DNA of 64,000 nt from Aradus depressus (Eukaryota > Arthropoda > Insecta > Hemiptera > Aradidae), in contig OY759221.1 of assembly GCA_963662175.1 (NCBI GenBank), forward strand, positions 23,175,027 through 23,239,026. Direction: 5' to 3'. The notes under the pieces were generated by a model. It did not search any database and was not told the DNA's origin. It was given only the letters and a program-made list of their open reading frames with translations. The translations under genes and the position numbers were made by a program. This document shows positions 28,844-39,939 of this stretch, in pieces (position 1 is the stretch's first letter; each line of letters opens with the position of its first letter).

Positions 28844-29493
28844 CAGGGGCGTAGCCAGGGGGGGGGGGGAGGCACGTGCCCCCCCCCCCTGGCCAGCCCA
28901 AAAAATCAAGATAAAAACCAACTAAAAAAATCGTTATTAAAAATGGAATGCTTGCAAGTTGCCAATAGGATCTTCAAATTTCCCGTGCGTCTGATTCCTA
29001 AATCAGCAATCAGCTGTTACATAAATGTACATCTACAAAACAAGTCATATTACATTTATTTAAATATATATGAATTCGATCATTTCATTTCCTCGCTTAA
29101 AATCGTCATTTATGTTATACTCTATAGTCTTAAAGCTGATTTCACATTGATTTTGATTTAGTAAAAATGCAAAGCGCAGCAGCAGCAAATGCACGCTGTG
29201 ATTTCTGTGCTTTTAGAATTAAATGACTCACAGCCAATAGCGTGCATTTGCTGCTGCTGCGCTTTGCATTTTTGCTGCTCATGTAAAGTCAACTAAAGTA
29301 TTACAGTCAGTGGTTACCTCAGGGGGAGCTTCTAGAGGTCAGAGTCTCCCAAATTAATAACAAAAAGTCTGCAACGCTAACCACGGAAACTGCGGACTGT
29401 GCCCCCGAGAGTCTATACCCTCCACCCTCGTAGCCTAACTTTCGCCCCCCCCCCCCCCCCCCTCCCCTACTCAAAATCTTGGCTATGCCCCTG
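28844..29493. mobile_element. hAT-like nonautonomous element (copy 1), 650 bp
   Basis: Ends CAGGGGCGTAGCCAGGGGGG (left) and, reversed, CAGGGGCATAGCCAAG (right), with G/C homopolymers inside both ends. TATATATA flanks both ends (28836-28843, 29494-29501), an 8-bp hAT-type duplication, though in TA-rich DNA. A perfect second copy of the interior lies at 35529-36138. The frame KMECLQVANRIFKFPVRLIP over the left part also occurs (diverged) in copy 2. Confidence 0.85.
29165..29275. repeat. Long hairpin inside the hAT element
   Basis: AAAAATGCAAAGCGCAGCAG...CAAATGCACGC pairs with GCGTGCATTTGCTGCTGCTG...CATTTTT, a stem of about 34 bp around a loop of about 42 bases. The same hairpin occurs in copy 2 near 35732-35840. 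Confidence 0.85.
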
Positions 29494-29501
29494 TATATAT
29501 A

Positions 29502-30580
29502 TATATATTAATGTATGTTTGTGTTTTATAGACTCCTAAACTTCGATCCGATATTTTGTTCTCATGTTCAGCAATTTCCTTGTTTTGTGCATTTGCTTAT
29601 GGAACGAAAATCATTGCACGAATTATTTTGTATTGAATTCTATGGATCACTGAAAATGTTTGAGACTTCTTTCTACCCTACCCTTACCTTACCCCCGTAC
29701 CCACCCCCGCATTTTGTGCATTCTCTCATGGAACTAAAGCTTATGAAACTAAATAACGTGCGCTCAAACTTATGGGTTATGTTTGACACATCACTGGAAC
29801 GGTTTAAAAAGTGGTTTGACAACTTTTGATTTTAATTTTTTTTTAATATATAATATATTGTATACAAGTACATGTATTATGTTAATACCTTTGGTTTATA
29901 TTTTTCATCAATCATTTTCTTTTTCAGTTACCCAAGACAACCTGATATATGGTGGATCAAAGTCTAAACCATGAATATATTACACAACTCAAGTGTGTTT
30001 TAAATGGGTTTTTTCTCACATCTGAAACAATATAAAATACAAAAGCTCTCGCAACGATGAAAATTATGATAAAAAAAGTACCTAACTAAAAAAACATTTG
30101 TTTCAGAAAGAAACATCTTTCAAAATTGAAAAATGAAAATATAGTCTCGCCTCACACAGATTTTATTAATATTTTCTAGCAGCTTTCGTTTCAGTAAACA
30201 ATTAATTCTTCGGACTAAAATAAATATATACAAATATAGTCCATATGCGCTAAAATAAACTATTCATGAAAGATAAATAAATTCAATTAATAAGTAAAAT
30301 TAACTAATGTGATGCAAAAATAAAAGTCAACAATTAACATACATTATTTCTGCTAGTGCTTTCATGTTCCTTATTTATTGATTTCATCAATTTATTTATT
30401 TATTTTGTTGAACAATTCATTTTAGCGCGTACAGTCAATATTGTTAAATATTTGTTTTAGCTCTACGTTCCCAGAATATCTGTAAAAGGTCAGACTACAT
30501 TTTTTTTATTTTGGAACCTGTGAAATAATCACTATAATAATGTGAAGATGGCTATTGTAGTGTGTTTATATAATATGCTA
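29502..30580. other. Unannotated region
   Basis: Two overlapping frames (29515-29829 and 29783-29974) contain PTLTLPPYPPPHFVHSLMEL; not recognised, no splice context. From 30000 on the DNA is A+T-rich with no feature. Confidence 0.35.
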
Positions 30581-30581
30581 G

Positions 30582-30607
30582 CCGGCTTTCGAAGTTGCGC
30601 TCATCAG
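30582..30607 (-). ncRNA. CTGATGA...CGAAAG motif without a stem
   Basis: The minus strand reads CTGATGAGCGCAACTTCGAAAG. Both hammerhead core strings are perfect but the intervening bases do not pair, so it is either a relic or a chance match. Confidence 0.2.
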
Positions 30608-30668
30608 CAAATAGTCTGATGAGACATTTTACATATCCTAACAATTTAAAAAGTGAATATATAATTGT

Positions 30669-31480
30669 AGCGACTCTATGTCCGCTCTTCAGAACATTCA
30701 ACAGCTTAACAGCCGCTGCCCCCTTGTATATAAAATACAAAAACTTCTTGGGAATTACATAAGTGATAAAAAGCAGGTGGTTTTTTGCTGGATTCCCTCA
30801 TACGTGGGTATCGAAGGGAACCATGCAGCGGTTGGAATGGCAAGGGAAGCGCAGCGCTGCCTGGAGAAGGAAGAGTGGTGACGACAACTCCAGACCTAAA
30901 GATCTGCCTACGTCACAAAATAAAAGAGAGCTGGGCCTCTGTGTGGATTAACATGGACCTAACAAATAAACTTAGGTCCATCAAAACAAATATAGATAAA
31001 TGGCAAAGCTCCGAAAGGCAGAATAGGCAGGAGGAGGTATGCCTGATGCGGCTCCATGTAGGCCACACTCGCCTAACCCATGGCCACCTCATAAACAGGG
31101 CGACGGCCCCGGTCTATGGCGGGTGTGGGGCCTGGCCTCTCACAGTCAGGCCACATCCTGGAGGAGTGCCCTTTATATGAGGATATACTAAAGGCCATGG
31201 GTTTGAGAACAAGAGACGACAGAGAGAGATGCTCGGAGACGACAACTCATCTATCGAAGCCGTCCTATGCTCTATGAAGACAAGCCACCTCTTTGATTTA
31301 ATTTAATCACGTATATGGCGTCAAAAATCGACGAACTTTGGTTCATAGTGACCGGAAGAAGGGACGTGTAAGTGTCCCGAAATATTGTCCAAAAAATTAA
31401 GAAGACACCTCTGGGAGAAATGCCGGAAACAACCAACAGTAGAACATCCCAGAGAAGTTTAAGAAACACATATTCTATTC
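30669..31480 (+). pseudogene. RNase H-bearing LINE (I/R1/Loa group), ORF2 end and 3' UTR
   Basis: The RNase H tail reads DSMSALQNIQQLNSRCPLVY, then QVVFCWIPSYVGIEGNHAA (the final Asp and a His replaced). After a frameshift: DLKICLRHKIKESWASVW, RLHVGHTRLTHGHLINRA, then TVRPHPGGVP/ECPLYED and SSIEAVLCSMKTSHLFDLI with stop near 31307. The HTRLTHG and ECPLY motifs are the C-terminal zinc region. The 3' UTR contains a hammerhead-like motif. It starts mid-domain, so it is 5' truncated. Confidence 0.8.
31353..31382 (+). ncRNA. Hammerhead-like motif in the LINE 3' UTR
   Basis: CGGAAGAA, GGGAC, GTGTAAGT, GTCCC, GAAA. The 5-bp stem GGGAC/GTCCC is perfect; CTGA is mutated to CGGA. Near-identical layout to 40541-40570. 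Confidence 0.35.
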
Positions 31481-31505
31481 TATTCTATAAAATAAAATTG
31501 TCAAC

Positions 31506-32611
31506 TTTTTTTTTTTTTTTTTTTTTTCTCTTCTTTAAGGCATTTCGACCACGAGGGTCATGGATGCCTGATGGATGCAGGTCTGTGGGGATCCTTGCGG
31601 GTTAATTTGGATAGGCGTAGATTAATAATAATAAAGAAGATATGTACGGAATAGAAAGGCTATGTGATGAAGATAATTTTGTTTTATAATTTAGATAAGA
31701 GATTTGTGAATTGTAAGAAATTAAATAGTTGGGTAATTTGGAAGCTATTATTGGATAGAATTTCGGAAATATCCACCGCAAGGTTGCAATTTTCATGCTG
31801 GGGACTATATGCCATGCATTCAGTCAGAATGTGTCTGACAGACAGTCCCACCCCGCAGCACTGACACAGAGGAGGGGGTTCCCGAGCCATCAGATATCCA
31901 TGGGTCAGCCTCGTGTGCCCTATACGTAACCTAGTTAAAATTACTTCTTCTTTCCTTTTTTCTCGTATTGAAGTGTTCCAGACGCGAGTGGATCTTTTAA
32001 TGGTCCTTAGCTTATTATCTGTCACACCGAGCCACCGAATCTGCCATTTGATTCAAAATCTTTCCTTGATGTAGGCAACGAAGTCACTTACAGGGACTTC
32101 GGATGTAGGTAGTCCTTCTAGAATGGCGCGCCTGGCATTCTTGTCTGCTGACTCATTACCTGCAATGCCGCAATGACCTGGGATCCAGAGGAAGGTAACT
32201 GAAGTCTGGTTTCTTCCTAATGACCATAGGGCCATCAATATATTTTGGACAAGGAGATCTTCTGAATACAGATTCCCCATGGCCAATAGAGCCGACAGGG
32301 AGTCACTGCAGACTATCAGTTGGCTTCCATTGGGGACAGAGACGTTCAGACTCTTGCCAATAGCTACAAATTCCGCTGTCACATTGCTGCACAGTGAAGG
32401 AAGGGCAAATAGGTAGATCCTCTCATCGAAAACCACCGCAGCTCCTACTCCGATAGGGTGTTTTGACCCGTCTGTATATATAAACGTTGCGTCGGGGAAA
32501 TCATTTTTGATCTTCATAAACTCATGTTGATATACTATAGGAGGGGTGTCTTTCTTTAGTAATTTGGTCAGGTTGAGGCATATCTTTGGTGCGGGTATTA
32601 ACCAGGGTTCA
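31506..32611 (-). mobile_element. RNase H-bearing LINE, 5'-truncated, with TSD
   Basis: A T20 run (minus-strand poly(A)) at about 31506-31527 follows TGTCAAC (31499-31505), and TGTCAAC recurs at 32612-32618, giving a 7- to 10-bp duplication. The 3' UTR ends TGGTCGAAATGCCTTAAAGA. It inserted exactly at the 3' boundary of the preceding plus-strand LINE. Confidence 0.88.
31684..32608 (-). pseudogene. LINE ORF2 C-terminus: RNase H and zinc-knuckle, one nonsense codon
   Basis: The frame is open from the truncation point (LIPAPKICLNLTKLLKKDTP) to a stop at 31684, broken only by a TGA at 32053-32055. RNase H residues are intact: FIYTDGSK (D), TAEFVAIGKSL (E), IVCSDSLSALLA (D), WIPGHCGIAGNESADKNA (H/D). 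Past the TGA: RLRIGHTRLTHGYLMARE, LCQCCGVGLSVRHILTECMA, a CCHC-like knuckle. So few lesions imply a recent insertion. Confidence 0.85.
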
Positions 32612-32618
32612 TGTCAAC

Positions 32619-32959
32619 TTTAAAACATAAAAACTTAAAAAATATGAAAAAATATTATAATATATTATTTATAATTTATATACAACTCACTATTGTTATT
32701 ATTGTTTACATTATTATTCTTCTTTGTTTTTCAAAATTGTTTCTCTTTCTTTTTTCTTTGTTATTAGTTTATTTCCATTGCTTTAATCATTGCTTGTCAT
32801 TATCATTTAATATTTCTTTAATTATTTCTTAGTGGTCTCTGGTCTTTTTTTTTTATTCTATCTCAATTGGTTGATACTTTACAAATGATTTTGTTCATTT
32901 CATGTTATTAATTCTTAGGGGAGGTATGTTCCAGAATAAAGATTATTTTTCATTTCATT
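32619..32959. other. A+T-rich spacer
   Basis: T-rich low complexity; a 73-codon Ile/Leu-rich frame at 32611-32832 is an A+T artefact. Confidence 0.5.
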
Positions 32960-33110
32960 TCAGGACTATACCTTTTAAATTTAATTGAAATCGGCAGATG
33001 GGGTTCAGGGGAGGGGGGCTCATCTCATAAACTATAATAACTGCCGTTGTAATAAATTGATTAATTCGTTCTGGGGAAGTAAATTCCGGGGATTCATCGA
33101 TAACCTTTTT
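32960..33110 (+). repeat. Family A fragment
   Basis: GGGGAGGGGGGCTCATCTCA, ATAATAACTGCCGTTGTAAT, ATTGATTAATTCGTTCTGGG. A T17 run follows. Confidence 0.55.
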
Positions 33111-33123
33111 TTTTTTTTTTTAA

Positions 33124-34204
33124 TTTGTTTTTGCCAACTCTTTTTTGGGCGGATTTCTATATTGATCTGTTCTTAACTGAAACCGGCTTTCAAAATACGA
33201 GTATGTATTATTAGATTTAACAGGGAAGCAAAAAAGTTTTTAAGCCGAAATGTAAAGCAAGTGTCCTAAAGCATGAAATAAAAAATAAAAAAAATTTGGG
33301 AAAAGTTTCAATAATGGGAAATTCCTGAAGACAAAAGGAGACAAGAAAAAACTTTTATAATTACAGCTTTGACAACGTCAAGATCCTTCTCTTATTATCA
33401 CTCGATGTCGCGATTTTCTTATAAAAGAACATTCACCGGGAGTCAACATTTGTAGAATTAAATTATATATTAGCCAATTGTTTTTATTTAACACCATAAA
33501 AAGTGCCTTAAGCAACAAAAACAAACCATTTTGAAAAATGATAAGAAATTAAAAAAGTCGAATGAATCACCGCAAAAGTACTTTCACAGGATGTCCTTAT
33601 GTAGTTCAGAATACACATATAAAATGTAGTCGATACATTCTGTGGTAAATAAATTTTTTAATAATTATTAAATATAAATAATTGAATTATTAAAATTAAA
33701 CAAATGAAATAATAATAATTATATAAACAATAAATTACCACATTTCCTGTAGAAATTTTATAACTGGTCTTTTACTAAATTTTGATTTCTACAATAGTTC
33801 CCGAAAAGAGCACTAAAAAATATCAAAAGTTCAAGACGTGCAATTTCGAAGAAAGTGCACGTAATTTTAAAAAATTTCAATTGAAAAACTTTTCATTTGG
33901 ATTTTTTAAGAGATGCCATATTGTTTTATAAATTTTGCAAAAATATTAAATCTAATCCAAAGGTTTTTAAATTATCTTATCTGACCAACAGGGAAAATGA
34001 ATAGAATAGAATTTAGAGAACAAATAATTGGGTTTATTTAATTAAACTACATAATAAAATTAATGTATTCATGGGACTTAAAACAAAATGCATCCATATT
34101 ATTATTCACCAATTTAGTTGCTTCTTTGTTTTTTATAAATAAATACAATTAATTTTTATAATATTAATCATTTGAATGTGTGTAATTTTTATACATCACA
34201 ATTC
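33124..34204. other. A+T-rich region without features
   Basis: About 1.1 kb; only a short family A trace at 33600-33650 (ATACACATATAAAATGTAGTCG). Confidence 0.5.
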
Positions 34205-34378
34205 AGACTGGGAGTTATTGTGTTGGGGACGGATGCACACACAGACAAACAACAATTTTTTTTTTCATTTTTGAAATCAGGGGTCTGAAAAACATGAAAT
34301 CCCTGTTAAATCTCAAGACCAAATGTCTAACCGATTAAGTAACTTCCCGTATGCTTCGTATAGATGGAGAAGTAATAT
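34205..34378 (-). repeat. Family A terminal part
   Basis: ACTGGGAGTTATTGTGTTGG, T12, GGGGTCTGAAAAACATGAAA, then CCGATTAAGTAACTTCCCGT and ATGCTTCGTATAGATGGAGA. Confidence 0.6.
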
Positions 34379-34814
34379 GAAGAAGAGGTAACATTCCTCG
34401 GCTTGAAGCTCAGCTGGTCAATACAAGGGGAACATGCAGAAGGCTGAAATGCCTCCGTGGATGTCTTCCAGAAGGTTCTCAACCGACTGGTCTTGGGAGG
34501 AGATTCCAACCACGGCTAGTGAACTGCGAACCGGTACGGAACCCCGACAAAACCAAAGAGAAAAAACAGTCTTAAAGTTAAATAAATAGCTAACAGAATG
34601 AAAACGGAAACCTTTTTTTACAACAGAGGTTGATCATCCATCGACAATTGACTAGAAAACCGACAACGGCTCCTGGCCATAAAACAAGTCCTGTAGGTTT
34701 CCGTTTGGCAAGAGGGAAAACCGCTTCGTTATTAGCGTCAATAAAGTTATCTTGTTTCCGCGTAGGTTTTGAGCGAGCTGCAGCCATGACTCTGTCGACT
34801 CAGCCATTAGAAAT
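34379..34814. other. Unclassified, G+C-richer; likely decayed retroelement
   Basis: No clear motif; it leads directly into an RNase H fragment, so it may be upstream sequence of the same LINE. Confidence 0.3.
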
Positions 34815-34998
34815 GCTGATGCAAGTGTATATTGCAAAAACTACAGAAAAACTGCCTTAGTATCCTAGGGGGTGACCAGCAGACTGCGCTCAAAGTGCTT
34901 TTCCAGAGTAGGATCAGTGCTCGTCTTGGAAAGAAGAAGCATCTAACACTACAATGGATCCCTAGCCACTGTGGGATTCCGGAAAATAGGACAGTGAG
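34815..34998 (+). pseudogene. LINE RNase H domain fragment
   Basis: Frames read LQKLQKNCLSILGGDQQTAL, then KKKHLTLQWIPSHCGIPENR: the third catalytic region and the WIPSHxGIxGN motif of LINE RNase H. Frameshifts on both sides. Confidence 0.55.
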
Positions 34999-35269
34999 TT
35001 CAATAGGTTTTATTTGATGAAAAAATATGAAGAAAAACGGGACCTAAGAGAAAATGGAAGATATTTTATTTCCCATTTCGAAGATGTGTCTTATATCTGC
35101 GGACATAAAAAGGGGAATGATCATCAGCTGATAGGGTACATCTTATAAATCATTGGTAGTAAGATACTAAAAGATGATTTTTTTTTGTTTTGATATGCAA
35201 TCACAGAGCAGAAAACGTTCCATCAAATAATAATCAATTGGTCTAAATATCGCATCCCCTTCTCATAGG

Positions 35270-35395
35270 TTACCATATCTCCTGAAGTACAGGTTTTTTG
35301 GTTACCTTGTGACAAATGACGGCCATAGTAAGAACATGAATACATCCATCGCCCAAGAGTACCAGTATAGGGAAGACAAGTGGGAATGAATCGTT
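35270..35395 (+). pseudogene. Possible RTE reverse-transcriptase fragment
   Basis: The frame LKYRFFGYLVTNDGHSKNMN followed by TSIAQEYQ resembles the 'YLGSLVTNDG...IxxRIA' stretch that precedes the RTE C-terminus. Very short. Confidence 0.3.
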
Positions 35396-35528
35396 TCTAT
35401 GGTTCTCCAACTACAATAAGAAAAGATTTCCTATCCATCATAAGGGTGCGTTCTCGTATTTCCTCTCTAAGACAGGTCATACTGGGTGATTCTGCTCTCG
35501 CTGGGTAAGGGACCTGTCTTGGGTTAAC

Positions 35529-36138
35529 CAGGGGCGTAGCCAGGGAGGGGGGGGGGGGCAAAGTTAGGCTACGAGGGTGGGGGGTATAGACTCCCAGGGG
35601 CACAGCCCGCAGTTTCCATGGTTAGCGGTGCAGACTTTTTGTTATTAATTTGGGAGACTCGGACCTCTAGAAGCTCCCCCAGAGGTAACCACTGACTGTA
35701 ATACTTAAGTTGACTTTACAAGAACAGCAAAAAAGCAAAGCGCAGCAGCAGTAAATGCACGCTGTGGTTTCTGTGCTTTTAGAATTAAATGACTCACATC
35801 CAATAGCGTGCATTTGCTGCTGCTGCGCTTTGCATTTTTACTGCGCATGTAAAATCAGCTTTAAGAGTATGAAGTATAACATAATTGACAATTTTGGGAG
35901 AGGAAATGAAATGATCGAATTTATATATATTTAAATAAATGTAATATGACTTTTTTCTACATTTCCATTTATGTAACAACTGATTGTTGATTTAAGAATC
36001 AGACGCACGGGAAATTTGAAGATCCTATTGGTAACTTGCAAGCAATCCATTTTTAATAAAAACAATATTTTTAGTTTATTCAATTTTATCTTGTTTTTTT
36101 GCTCTGACCAGGGGGGGGGGGGGGGGGGCACGCCCCTG
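35529..36138. mobile_element. hAT-like nonautonomous element (copy 2), 610 bp
   Basis: Same family as 28844-29493, inverted. Ends CAGGGGCGTAGCCAGGG and (reversed) CAGGGGCGTGCCCCCC. The 8-bp flanks GGGTTAAC (35521-35528) and AGGTTAAC (36139-36146) match at 7 of 8 positions. Unlike copy 1 the site is not low complexity, so the hAT-type duplication is credible. Confidence 0.88.
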
Positions 36139-36146
36139 AGGTTAAC

Positions 36147-36480
36147 CGTTCGTACTTCTTGAGGACGTCATGATCCTCCACCCGTCTTTTAGTGGCTTCT
36201 TACGAGACGCTTTTTTAGCTGATGAACCCGCACAATATCTTGCAACTTAATCGCCTTCTACAAACGCTCAGTCCAGACGGTAGGAGGCTTCTTATATCCT
36301 CATTTCCAGTACAAGTCGACTCTTAGTTACCTTCTACGACACGCTCTAACCAGACGGGAAATTTACTTTACCAGCTTCCATCTCGAGGACTGGAATGATT
36401 TTGTGGTGAGATTCTTGTATCCTGAATTTCAACAGGAGCGAGCTTCAGCGACTAACAGGAATCCTCAGGACATTGTCGGT
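36147..36480. other. Decayed retroelement-like sequence
   Basis: Short broken frames such as EDVMILHPSFSGFLRDAFLA and LVTFYDTL; not assigned. Confidence 0.3.
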
Positions 36481-36985
36481 TTAGCACAAACATATTTTAG
36501 GAGACTAGGACGAGACGGCAGCTCACTTCCTGATTAGATTCCAGGAATATGCACGAACTAGACTCCACATTTGGTTGAGATGTGATAAAAGAGGAAGACT
36601 TTAGATGGGTGTATTCTCAAACTTGCTAGGTTCTTCCTGATACATGGTATCTTCAGATCCAGAGGGCGCCGGTAGCTCAGTGGTATGTGTGCTTGACTTC
36701 TGAGCTCAAGAACGTGGGTGCGAAACCCGACCGAGGCCCTTAGTTTATTTTATCTGGGAGGTAAAATAAATTTATGCACGCCGACCTTTGGATGGGACGT
36801 TAAGCGATGGTCCCGAGCCTGTACGATGTCACGTAGTTAAAGCCCGGGCATGAGTCATAAAACCTAACCTTACCATCTTCAGATCCAAGTAGGACAAGTC
36901 GAAAAGGTAAGGAGGTGTCCTAGCGCTTACAGGGAAGCAGAGCATTGGATGCTTAGGTCCCTAGGTAGACTCACCCAGTATATAT
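36481..36985 (+). pseudogene. Decayed LINE 3' end carrying a SINE insertion
   Basis: DETAAHFLIRFQEYARTRLH parallels the EDETAAHFLGR tail at 13552-13815. After the SINE the sequence continues to CAGAGCATTGGATGCTTAGG TCCCTAGGT, the shared LINE 3' motif. Confidence 0.5.
36662..36874 (+). mobile_element. tRNA-derived SINE, short form, perfect 13-bp TSD
   Basis: ATCTTCAGATCCA lies at 36649-36661 and 36875-36887. The A box TAGCTCAGTGG is intact, the B box is GTGCGAAACCC (one change). The sequence jumps from GTACGATGTCA to CGTAGTTAAAGCCCGGG, missing the same segment as copy 3528-3716. Tail AAAACCTAACCTTA. Confidence 0.95.
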
Positions 36986-36999
36986 ATATTTTGATGAGG

Positions 37000-37395
37000 C
37001 TTACTTAAATATTGAACAAATAAGATTGAATGTATACAACAACAATGTCCGTATCCATTTTTATCTCCAGTTTTTATATTGAGAAATTGAATGGCGTCTG
37101 GAAGCCATTGTAATTGTAGGGAGTCATGCCTTTGTTCTCTTTATACGCAATGTAAACGACATTATTAACAGGTTTCAAAAATGTTGTTTATTTACATGTT
37201 CTCAATGTTAACAAATAATTCAAATTTCTTAATAATCTCAAAAGAGTTACGAGTGTAGCTCTCATCTCAAGCTACTTTTCAGAGAAACATCATGAATGGT
37301 ATATCGTCCTCTAGAAATGTCAATGTTTGAGACTCCCGAATTTTGATTTACTTCCTCAGAAAATGGTTGTAGAACATTTAATAGAGCTTTAAAAC
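37000..37395. other. No feature seen
   Basis: Moderately A+T-rich, no element ends or coding signal. Confidence 0.45.
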
Positions 37396-37785
37396 CGCCG
37401 CAAGACTTCTGTGGAAACTAAGAAACGGATCACGGCCGCCAATCGCTGCTACTTTGGCTACGGAAACAACTGGCGAGCAACCTTGTGTCTCGGTGCACAA
37501 AGACGGTCCTGTACAAAACGCTAATACTTCTGTACTCACCTATGGCTCGGAAACATGGACCCCAACTAAAGCCGAGGACCGGGACCTCCAGATATTTGAA
37601 AGAAAAGTCCTCCGTCGAGTTTTTGGCCCCGTTTGCGACGGAGGAGAATGGAGGCGCAGAAGCAATCAGGAGCATCGGGATCCGTAACTGGATGACAGCA
37701 GCACAAAACAGGGGGACACATGGCGATTGATGTTGGAGGAAGCCAAGACTCGTCAGCGGGTTGTAGAGTTACACTAAGTAAGTAA
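37396..37785 (+). pseudogene. RTE-type LINE, ORF2 C-terminus and tail
   Basis: ETKKRITAANRCYFGYGNNW, then KTVLYKTLI, LTYGSETWTPTKAEDRDLQI, FERKVLRRVFGPVCDGGEWR, RRSNQE. An internal deletion removes the WAGHV section, and the frame resumes RNWMTAAQN...WRLMLEEAKTRQRVVELH before the stop. It ends in AAGTAAGTAAGTT. At least two frameshifts. Confidence 0.8.
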
Positions 37786-38142
37786 GTTAAAACCGCCGCT
37801 GGATTGGTTAAAAATCAATGGGTAGATCCTCAAGATTTGGAGTAAAATATGCATTCGTCTCTTGTCTTCTCGCTGGTGTAATATTGTAAATCTTCGTAAC
37901 TTTTAAATTTCCTGAATACGTGAAATGATTAATTTTCTCTTTCTTTCTCTAATTGTGATGGTCTGGGTTCGGCAACGAATAGCTACCAAACTAGAAGCCA
38001 GAAGGTTGAAGGTCACATGCATATAAATAAGGGTCTTAACTACCACACGAAAACTTTTGAACGGAATTTCAAATTTCTGCTTCCATGTAAATAAGTTTGC
38101 ATGTAAGCTTTTATAGACTGTTTGAAAAGGTGGAGGAATTGA

Positions 38143-38330
38143 AGAGAATGTGTCTCATCATCTGAGACCATAGGAGATGAGGTCAACATAAATTTCTGAT
38201 CTTATAGTCGGATAAGTGATCATTTTTGTGAAGGGAATAAGGAGAATGTGTCTTTTCATCTGAGAAGATGTGAGATGACATCTCTGATCTGATATTCGGA
38301 TAAATAATAATTTTTGTGAAGAAAAAAAAA
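38143..38330. repeat. Tandem duplication, ~93-bp units, two diverged copies
   Basis: GAGAATGTGTCTCATCATCT...GATCATTTTTGTGAAG and GAGAATGTGTCTTTTCATCT...ATAATTTTTGTGAAG. Confidence 0.7.
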
Positions 38331-38990
38331 AGAGGCGGGTTTTCAACTGGGAACATCGATGAATGATCATTTTTTCGGTTACCTCTCCTGCCTGCCTCCC
38401 ACGAGGATTGAAGTTATTCTGTACTGTTGTTTGTATATACTTAGTAACTATAGCAACCAAATCCCTAAATATTTATAAAAGGACGACACATCTAGTTACC
38501 AATTAAACTTGATGACCACTTAACATGAAGGGCTTAATGTATTTTAAAAAAAGTATCTTTCTTCTTTGATTAAAAAATACATTAAAGAACTGGACTGACG
38601 TCAAAAGAGTATTTACTTCTTCACAACAAATTAATCAATTAACTTTTTGCTCCCTCTTTCAAACCAGTCGACCATTTGGGCTTATAATCAAAAGAGTTTC
38701 TCCACACCTTAAAAAGGTCTGTCGAATCTACCTTATGTTTAATCATTATTTTTTCATTATTTGTGTACATTTATTTTATTTCTCTTGATATATTATTTTA
38801 TGTATTTTTATTAGGTATATCTTTTCTATTTTATTTTTTGAATTTTGTATTAATATTTTTTATAAAAACCTATTATTATATAAAATAATTATTATCAGTT
38901 TTTTTGTTTATTTCTTATTCTTACTATTATATCATGGATCTATTTATTTATTTATCATTTTTTATTTATTCAATTATATTTGATTAGTAT
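38331..38990. other. A+T-rich spacer
   Basis: Nothing recognised; strongly T-rich after 38730. Confidence 0.5.
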
Positions 38991-38992
38991 AT

Positions 38993-39150
38993 ATTGAAGT
39001 GATCTTTCCTCATATCATTAAATTGAGATATACCCGGCGTAGTTCACCATAAATTGTTATGATCTTCGCCTCTTATAATTAACTTGAAATATACTCGGCT
39101 CAGTTCACCATAAATTGAAGTGATCTTACTTGGGGTCTTTAAAATTGAAG
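38993..39150. repeat. 60-bp tandem repeat, about 2.5 copies
   Basis: Units begin ATTGAAGTGATCTT, ATTGTTATGATCTT and ATTGAAGTGATCTT; the first two end CGGCGTAGTTCACCATAA and CGGCTCAGTTCACCATAA. Confidence 0.75.
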
Positions 39151-39587
39151 CTATTTAATATGAAAATGAATTTAATTTTGGGGTTAAAGTGCGTAATCAG
39201 AAGGTCAGCTAGGCTATAGAGAGTTCAGAGAACAATTTATAAGACAACATACATTTATTAAAACAATCATTGACCAATATAATAGTGAGGCGTCCCTCAA
39301 AGAATCGAACATCTGGAATAACTTATCAATAAAACATGAAACAATTTATATGATCTTAAATGTTCTTGTACCCCCCGCAATATGAAGATGTCTATTGATG
39401 ATCAGCCCGCAATTCGTCTCGATGTCGGAGAAAAATGTAAAATAAATGGTTGCGTTACCTTTAAAAGTCTTCTATTGTCAAACCACACTCCAGCCTGCGG
39501 TCTCTCATCCAGAATTCACGAAGAGGTGAGGAACTTCCAGTCCCTTGGAAATAGACAGCGGGGATGCTCTCCCTCCAGCAGCTAAAA

Positions 39588-39800
39588 TGAGAGTCTTCTG
39601 TCTCCTACGTCAGCTCAAACGGGAGTCTCCTTCCTACGACCACAGCTCAGCCAGGAATGTCTTCTCCTCCGACAGTTCAACTCGAAGGTCTGCCTACCTC
39701 GGCAGCTCAACTATCAATGTCTGTCTCGTCTGACACTTCAGACGGGAATGACTGCCTACCTCGGCAGCTGAAACGGCAATCCTACCTCATACGGCACAGG
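39588..39800. repeat. Degenerate ~31-bp repeat, about 7 copies
   Basis: Recurring GTCTGCCTACCTCGGCAGCT and AACGGGAATG variants. Frames over it encode repeated LRQLKRES/LPRQLKRQS peptides. It lies in a locally G+C-rich block (39390-39860) that I cannot assign. Confidence 0.6.
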
Positions 39801-39939
39801 AACAGACTTGAATTTTCATCCCCTCCACTTTATGTATCTTCCAACTAGTGCGCTACTCGTGGTCGCTCTCAGAACTATATTTACCACTAGGTCTCTGATA
39901 TCCAATATATCACAATATGTACTTTTTTTTATATTTCAG

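Noticed and set aside
28730..29161. 143-codon ORF
   Set aside because: Crosses the left end of a hAT element and a G/C homopolymer; the shared frame in copy 2 reflects DNA similarity only.
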